DNA of 64,000 nucleotides from Nitrosarchaeum sp. (GTDB lineage Archaea; Thermoproteota; Nitrososphaeria; Nitrososphaerales; Nitrosopumilaceae), in NCBI GenBank assembly GCA_021414365.1, contig JAIOOR010000006.1, positions 109,775 through 173,774 of the forward strand, written 5' to 3'. Of this stretch, positions 59,961-64,000 are shown one piece after another. The notes under the pieces were generated by a model, which was given only the letters and a program-made list of their open reading frames with translations, was not told the DNA's origin and made no database searches. Both the position numbers and the translations under genes were made by a program. Position 1 is the first letter of the stretch. Each line of letters starts with the position of its first letter.

Positions 59961-60714
59961 AGTTTATTTTGTAGGATGCGGTCCAGGTGATCCAGAACTA
60001 ATTACAATTAAAGCAAAAAAATTAATTCAAAAAGCAGATGTTGTAGTTTATTCAGGCTCTTTGATTCCTCCACCAATTCTAAAGTTATGTAAAAAAGGAG
60101 AGTTGCATGACGCAGCAGGTTTGGTCAGAGAGGAAATTTTTGATCTGCTTTACAAAAATGCAAAAAACGACAAGCTAGTAGTTAGACTGCATGATGGTGA
60201 TCCATCAATTTATGGAGCAATAAAAGAACAAATAGATAATCTGGCAAAAAACGGAATTGAATCTATAGTAGTTCCTGGTATTACTGCATTTTTAGCCTCA
60301 GCTGCTGCACTTGGGACTCAGCTTACTCTACCAGGCATAACTCAAACCATTATTGTAACTCGTGCAGAATCTAGAACCAAAGTACCAAAGCGAGAAAAAA
60401 TCTCCGAGCTTGCAAAGCACAAAGCTACTTTGATCTTTTATCTTAGTGTTCATTTGCTTTCTAATATTGTAAAAGAAGCAGTTGCTGGTGGATACAAAAA
60501 ATCTACACCTGTTGCAGTTGTGTACAGGGCAAGCTGGGATGATCAAAAAATTATCAAAGGAACCTTAAATGATATTGTAAAAAAAGTTAGAGATGAAAAA
60601 ATTACACGAACTGCAATTGTAATTATTAGCAACGTGATTGATTCAACTGATTATGAATACTCTAAATTATATGACAAGAACTTTAGCCACGGCTATAGAA
60701 AAATAAAAAAATAA
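59953..60714 (+). CDS. cbiF: Cobalt-precorrin-4 C11-methyltransferase, CbiF
   Basis: 253 aa tetrapyrrole methylase with VYFVGCGPGDPELITIKAKK, VVYSGSLIPPPIL, RLHDGDPSIYGAIKEQ and the hallmark PGITAFLASAAALGTQLTLPG of CbiF/CobM. It starts at a GTG (59953) inside the end of cbiL, so the two are translationally coupled. Other cobalamin genes are not in the window. Confidence 0.95.
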   Translation: MSRVYFVGCGPGDPELITIKAKKLIQKADVVVYSGSLIPPPILKLCKKGELHDAAGLVREEIFDLLYKNAKNDKLVVRLHDGDPSIYGAIKEQIDNLAKNGIESIVVPGITAFLASAAALGTQLTLPGITQTIIVTRAESRTKVPKREKISELAKHKATLIFYLSVHLLSNIVKEAVAGGYKKSTPVAVVYRASWDDQKIIKGTLNDIVKKVRDEKITRTAIVIISNVIDSTDYEYSKLYDKNFSHGYRKIKK

Positions 60715-60732
60715 AAATATAAAGAATTTTCT

Positions 60733-61383
60733 CTAACTGAATGCGTCGCTACCATCAATAGTGATGTCCCAGTTAACTGTTAACTGATCTCCATTATTCA
60801 TGACAACATTGCTTGGGAAGTTTTTAACTGCAAATGTTGATGAAGCAGTTGTTGCAACCGTACTATTGAATAAACCTGCTTGATTAATTGTGTTTGATGT
60901 AGCTCCACCCCATGTAAATGTGGCCTTTATTCTTTGTACAGCAGGATCACTGTTATTGGTTGAATTTGTAAATGTGTCCAACGTACCTGTTGTTCTAGTA
61001 ATTCCGTTGTCATTTACGTAACCATTCAATAACAATTGACTGGTACTTCCACCAAGTGCGGTGCCGTTACCAATACCAATTACAGTGTATTTTCCTAATC
61101 CAGCTGCAGTAGATGCACGACAACCTGAATTTGGTCCAAACAATAACATTGCAACACAATTTCTTCCGTCATTAACTATTGCATTGTCAGTCTGTTGGTA
61201 TGAGATAACATTTCCATCCTTATCAGTATGTATGAGTTCAATATGTCCTAGAATACTTCCTCCATCCATTGTAGAAGCAGGAGTACTATCTTGCAATTTT
61301 AATTGACCGTCAGAAAAGTTGATTCCAACCATTCCTACAGCAAATGCAATTGCAGCGAACATACCGATCGTTGTAGTTTTCAT
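60733..61383 (-). CDS. Secreted Thr/Ser/Asn-rich protein, 216 aa
   Basis: The signal peptide (about residues 1-24) leads to an exported, beta-rich, Gly/Thr/Asn-rich chain with GKYTVIGIGNGTALGGSTSQLLLNGYVN, a pattern seen in tail-fibre-like and other surface proteins. One short Cys pair (NCVAMLLFGPNSGC) may form a disulfide. No catalytic domain is visible. Function unknown; a surface or virus-derived origin is possible. Confidence 0.7.
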   Translation of the reverse strand: MKTTTIGMFAAIAFAVGMVGINFSDGQLKLQDSTPASTMDGGSILGHIELIHTDKDGNVISYQQTDNAIVNDGRNCVAMLLFGPNSGCRASTAAGLGKYTVIGIGNGTALGGSTSQLLLNGYVNDNGITRTTGTLDTFTNSTNNSDPAVQRIKATFTWGGATSNTINQAGLFNSTVATTASSTFAVKNFPSNVVMNNGDQLTVNWDITIDGSDAFS

Positions 61384-61455
61384 TATCTACCTACATGTAA
61401 ATTTGTTTATAGGTGTGCTGGTAAATTTTCTTTAATTAAAGATCCAAAATGGAAC

Positions 61456-61647
61456 TTACGGACTCTCCTTAAAGCCTACAGATTCATGTAAATCAACTGT
61501 AAAACTTTGTGGGACTCTTTGTGTCTCCTTCACATTTGTAACCTCACTTTTGCCATTTTGACTCATCTGTCCAAAACTGACAGCACCAATACCAATAACA
61601 ACAACAATGATTATGCCAATTATTATTTTTTTATTCACAATTAGCAT
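61456..61647 (-). CDS. Small single-helix membrane protein, 63 aa
   Basis: A basic start and one membrane segment (about residues 7-26) are followed by a polar 35-residue part. It could be a membrane-anchored peptide or a secreted peptide. It lies 72 bases upstream of the secreted protein gene on the same strand. No family is known. Confidence 0.62.
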   Translation of the reverse strand: MLIVNKKIIIGIIIVVVIGIGAVSFGQMSQNGKSEVTNVKETQRVPQSFTVDLHESVGFKESP

Positions 61648-61707
61648 CTTTAAAACAAGTATTAAAAGAATTACAAAATTTTTTTAATGCACAATTGATA
61701 TCTTAAC

Positions 61708-62523
61708 TTGATGATTTCAAAGTTATTTTTTATACAATCTGTTATTTTTTTCCTTATGTTCTTGCCAATATACTTCTTGAATGTTTATGGTGAAGAACCA
61801 ATTCTAATATCGATTTCATCTCAACTTGATAATGTAGTATTTGATGGAAAATGGACAACTCCAGATGAATGGAAACAATCCAGCTATAACAGACTTGGAT
61901 TTGATGATGGTACAGAGATTCATCTACGAACAGCTTATCAGGGTGATTTTATCTACGTTCAAGTCAATATAGCCTCTGATAAATTTATTGACAAACTTGC
62001 AGATAGCGCATTAATTTGTTTTGATACTAAAAATGACAAAACAACATTACCACAATCTGATGATTATTGTTTTTTTACTGCTCTTGATGCAAAAAAATCA
62101 TTTTCTTATCAAGGAAGTGATTTACCTGCAATAAATGGATATTTTACAAAAATTACAAATGATAAAGATTTTGTTGCTGTAGGTTCATCATCTGATAAAC
62201 ATGATAGATATGACAAGACACCACATCCTAGTTATGAATTCAAAATACCGCTGAATCTTTTAGGTCGTTCAGATAACTATGGATTTTTTATTTCCGTATT
62301 TGATGCACATACTAAAACACATCACTCTTGGCCTTACAAAGTTGATAACCAAAGTATTATCTCAATTCCAAGTCCCAGTAAATGGGGAGATATAGTATCT
62401 CCGGATAAATCACTTCCAGAATTTAACTTGTCTATACTTTTTGTTGTGATATTTCCAATAATTCTTAGTATGCAATTATTTTTAAAATTTAGATTTTCAA
62501 AATCATCATTGTTTCTAAAATAA
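61708..62523 (+). CDS. Exported protein with EB-dehydrogenase/DOMON-like domain
   Basis: 271 aa with a signal peptide (about residues 7-25, ending VYGEE), an exported beta-sandwich with VVFDGKWTTPDEWKQSS and IHLRTAYQGDFIYVQV, typical of CBM9-, DOMON- or ethylbenzene-dehydrogenase-gamma-like domains that may bind heme or sugar, and a C-terminal membrane helix (about 240-258). Histidines near KTHHSWPYK are candidate heme ligands. The assignment is by pattern only. Confidence 0.72.
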   Translation: MMISKLFFIQSVIFFLMFLPIYFLNVYGEEPILISISSQLDNVVFDGKWTTPDEWKQSSYNRLGFDDGTEIHLRTAYQGDFIYVQVNIASDKFIDKLADSALICFDTKNDKTTLPQSDDYCFFTALDAKKSFSYQGSDLPAINGYFTKITNDKDFVAVGSSSDKHDRYDKTPHPSYEFKIPLNLLGRSDNYGFFISVFDAHTKTHHSWPYKVDNQSIISIPSPSKWGDIVSPDKSLPEFNLSILFVVIFPIILSMQLFLKFRFSKSSLFLK

Positions 62524-62671
62524 TTTAGTTTATTTGATAACATCGAGTCAATATTACTAAAACCTAATATTCATTAGTTATAGCGATATAATAGAAAATG
62601 CCAAATAATTTTAAATTTCAATTATTCATATTTTTAGTAAATATATCTAAAATAAGTTTGAAGGAAAATTC

Positions 62672-63529
62672 ATGATAAATATCAATAAAATAATTATCTT
62701 TATTTTAATTGCAATTGGGGTGATATCTGCAATCATTTACTATGGTTCCGTTCAAAAAGATGAACAAAAATTCTTTAATTTTAACATCAAAACCAACCAA
62801 GCTAACTTGGAACAGCAACAAATTGACTCTATATTCAAAATAAGTGGCATTAAAGGAGATTTTATTGTGGATGAAAATACGCATGCATATCGAAAACTTT
62901 TTTTTGAACTTGACGAGAAAAACCAATCCATCTATGATGAATTAATTAACAATAATGATAAGACTATTGTAATTTATCCAATTTTTACTGCATCTGCGTA
63001 CAATTCACCTGGCTTTTATGATTACTACAAAGGACAATGTGATTACAACTGTTTAACAGTTCCAATAAAACTAATTTTACGTGCAGAAGTAGGAGGAAAT
63101 GGAGCACAAATACTAAAACTTCTAAATTATAAATTCCTCAGTGACATTGATATTGATAAAAATCCAGACATTCTCAAAAAATTTGATAAAGTAATCCTAT
63201 TACACAATGAATATGTAACTCAAAACGAATTTGATGCAATAACATCACATCCTAAAGTAATCTATCTGTATCCAAACGCATTATATGGAAAAATTGATGC
63301 TAATTATGACAACAATACAATTACTCTCATAAAAGGACATGGATATCCTGATGCAAGTATTGATAATGGTTTTAATTGGAAATTTGATAATACACATCCA
63401 TATGAATTTGATAGAGAATGTAAAAATTGGGAGTTTTATAATATTGACAATGGAAAAATGCTAAATTGTTTTCCAGATGAATTCATTTATCAAAATCCTG
63501 CATTACTTAAGAAGTTGAGAGATTTTTAA
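62672..63529 (+). CDS. Membrane-anchored hypothetical protein, 285 aa
   Basis: An N-terminal anchor (about residues 6-25) is followed by a mostly extracellular alpha/beta domain. Four cysteines occur: two in YKGQCDYNCLTV and two near the end in REC and LNCF, which could form disulfides outside the cell. It contains a region IDKNPDILKKFDKVILLHNEYVT resembling a flavodoxin- or glutamine-amidotransferase-like strand-helix unit. No family is confidently recognised. Confidence 0.7.
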   Translation: MININKIIIFILIAIGVISAIIYYGSVQKDEQKFFNFNIKTNQANLEQQQIDSIFKISGIKGDFIVDENTHAYRKLFFELDEKNQSIYDELINNNDKTIVIYPIFTASAYNSPGFYDYYKGQCDYNCLTVPIKLILRAEVGGNGAQILKLLNYKFLSDIDIDKNPDILKKFDKVILLHNEYVTQNEFDAITSHPKVIYLYPNALYGKIDANYDNNTITLIKGHGYPDASIDNGFNWKFDNTHPYEFDRECKNWEFYNIDNGKMLNCFPDEFIYQNPALLKKLRDF

Positions 63530-63568
63530 AAAGTAAAAAGTTTGACTTTCGCTTTCTAACATAATCTA

Positions 63569-64000
63569 CTAGTAAGTAGATTGTGAAGATTGCGAAAGTC
63601 CAGTTGATGTTGGTACAGATGGGAATTTGTCTCCAATCTGTTGCTCTGCTACTGCAGATGCTTCTTGTAAGATTCTTTCTGTCTCTTCACTTGAAGCACC
63701 AGTCTCCATGCTAAATGAGTCTCCTGCGAGAGAGTCCATCATTAGACCATTGAGTGTCTGTGTCATGGAATTCAATTCTGAGTCTGCCTCTGGCATGAAT
63801 CTTCCTAGTGATGACTTCAATCCCTTCATTGTAGACATCGCTGGGCCGATTGCTACCATAGCATCGCCTAGATCATGAATAGTTGTCAGTCTTAATTGGA
63901 CTTGTTCCAATGACATTCTTGCATTGCCGAGCATCTTTGTAACCTTACGAATTTCAGCTAATTCGTTTGACAAAACTCTGCTTGTACTTGTATCATGTTG
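63569..64000 (-). CDS. cdvB: CdvB/ESCRT-III paralogue, 5' part cut by the window end
   Basis: The frame is open to base 64000; in-frame upstream codons read HDTSTSRVLSNELAEIRK, matching the region around DVNTSRILSKELVEVRK in the paralogue at 20497-21138. The visible 143 residues hold the Snf7 core LRLTTIHDLGDAMVAI, GLKSSLGRFMPEAD and ERILQEASAV, and the tail KFPSVPTSTGL. A TTG that could be read as a start at 63973 is internal. It is the second CdvB-like protein of the window. Confidence 0.9.
   Translation of the reverse strand, partial: QHDTSTSRVLSNELAEIRKVTKMLGNARMSLEQVQLRLTTIHDLGDAMVAIGPAMSTMKGLKSSLGRFMPEADSELNSMTQTLNGLMMDSLAGDSFSMETGASSEETERILQEASAVAEQQIGDKFPSVPTSTGLSQSSQSTY

Overview
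This window reads as a chromosome segment of an ammonia-oxidising archaeon of the Nitrososphaerota (Thaumarchaeota), most likely a Nitrosopumilus- or Nitrosarchaeum-like member of group I.1a. The evidence is the low-GC coding style, a CDC48 ATPase, several TFB (TFIIB) genes, two CdvB/ESCRT-III paralogues, Amt with PII proteins, the split phosphomevalonate dehydratase pair, archaeal NFACT/Rqc2, PAC2, Mut7-C and a cobalamin methyltransferase run. No amo or rRNA genes are present, so the genus is an inference.

Layout. 1-2.6 kb: CDC48 (cut by the window start), small proteins, a TFB gene and the remains of a DUF1059 gene. 2.7-9.9 kb: a stress or dormancy block with a fluoride channel, four UspA proteins, CBS-domain proteins (one fused to a ribosome-hibernation HPF-like domain), PAC2 and Hsp20. 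10.4-13.4 kb: a nitrogen-sensing locus with a PII-like/RHH fusion, GlnK, Amt and another RHH protein. 15-20 kb: a broken TFB gene, cysC/cysQ, an SDR, an unassigned structured RNA and an intact TFB. 20.3-21.6 kb: CdvB paralogue and a coiled-coil protein. 22-24.3 kb: a three-gene operon with a membrane-anchored winged-helix protein. 24.6-28.6 kb: queE, folE and queC (preQ0 for archaeosine), thrB and a GPN GTPase.

30.1-46 kb is an accessory island. It starts with a tyrosine recombinase and carries a trypsin-like protease cassette, tRNA-Val, a C5 methyltransferase with an NgoPII-type (GGCC) endonuclease, a second PD-(D/E)XK nuclease, tRNA-Arg, Vsr, a provirus- or plasmid-like AAA+ ATPase operon beside a repeat hairpin, a CFI-box surface protein, an AbrB-type regulator and a RecB-like nuclease. 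It ends with a two-gene short-Argonaute system: TIR-APAZ plus a catalytically dead MID-PIWI Argonaute, the SPARTA architecture. This is the most striking content of the window.

46-64 kb returns to core genes: SDR, Zn-ribbon protein, glycosyltransferase, ThiI-like protein, APS/PAPS reductase and ATP sulfurylase (completing sulfate assimilation with cysC/cysQ upstream), endonuclease III, phosphomevalonate dehydratase subunits, AMMECR1, Mut7-C, NFACT, cbiT/cbiL/cbiF, secreted proteins and a second CdvB paralogue cut by the window end.

A cross-cutting observation is that two unrelated paralogue pairs (two usp genes and two tfb genes) each share a perfectly identical 115-116 bp tract in inverted orientation inside otherwise diverged sequence. 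In the tfb pair, deletions sit exactly at the tract edges. This suggests short-tract gene conversion or inversion, or an assembly artefact.
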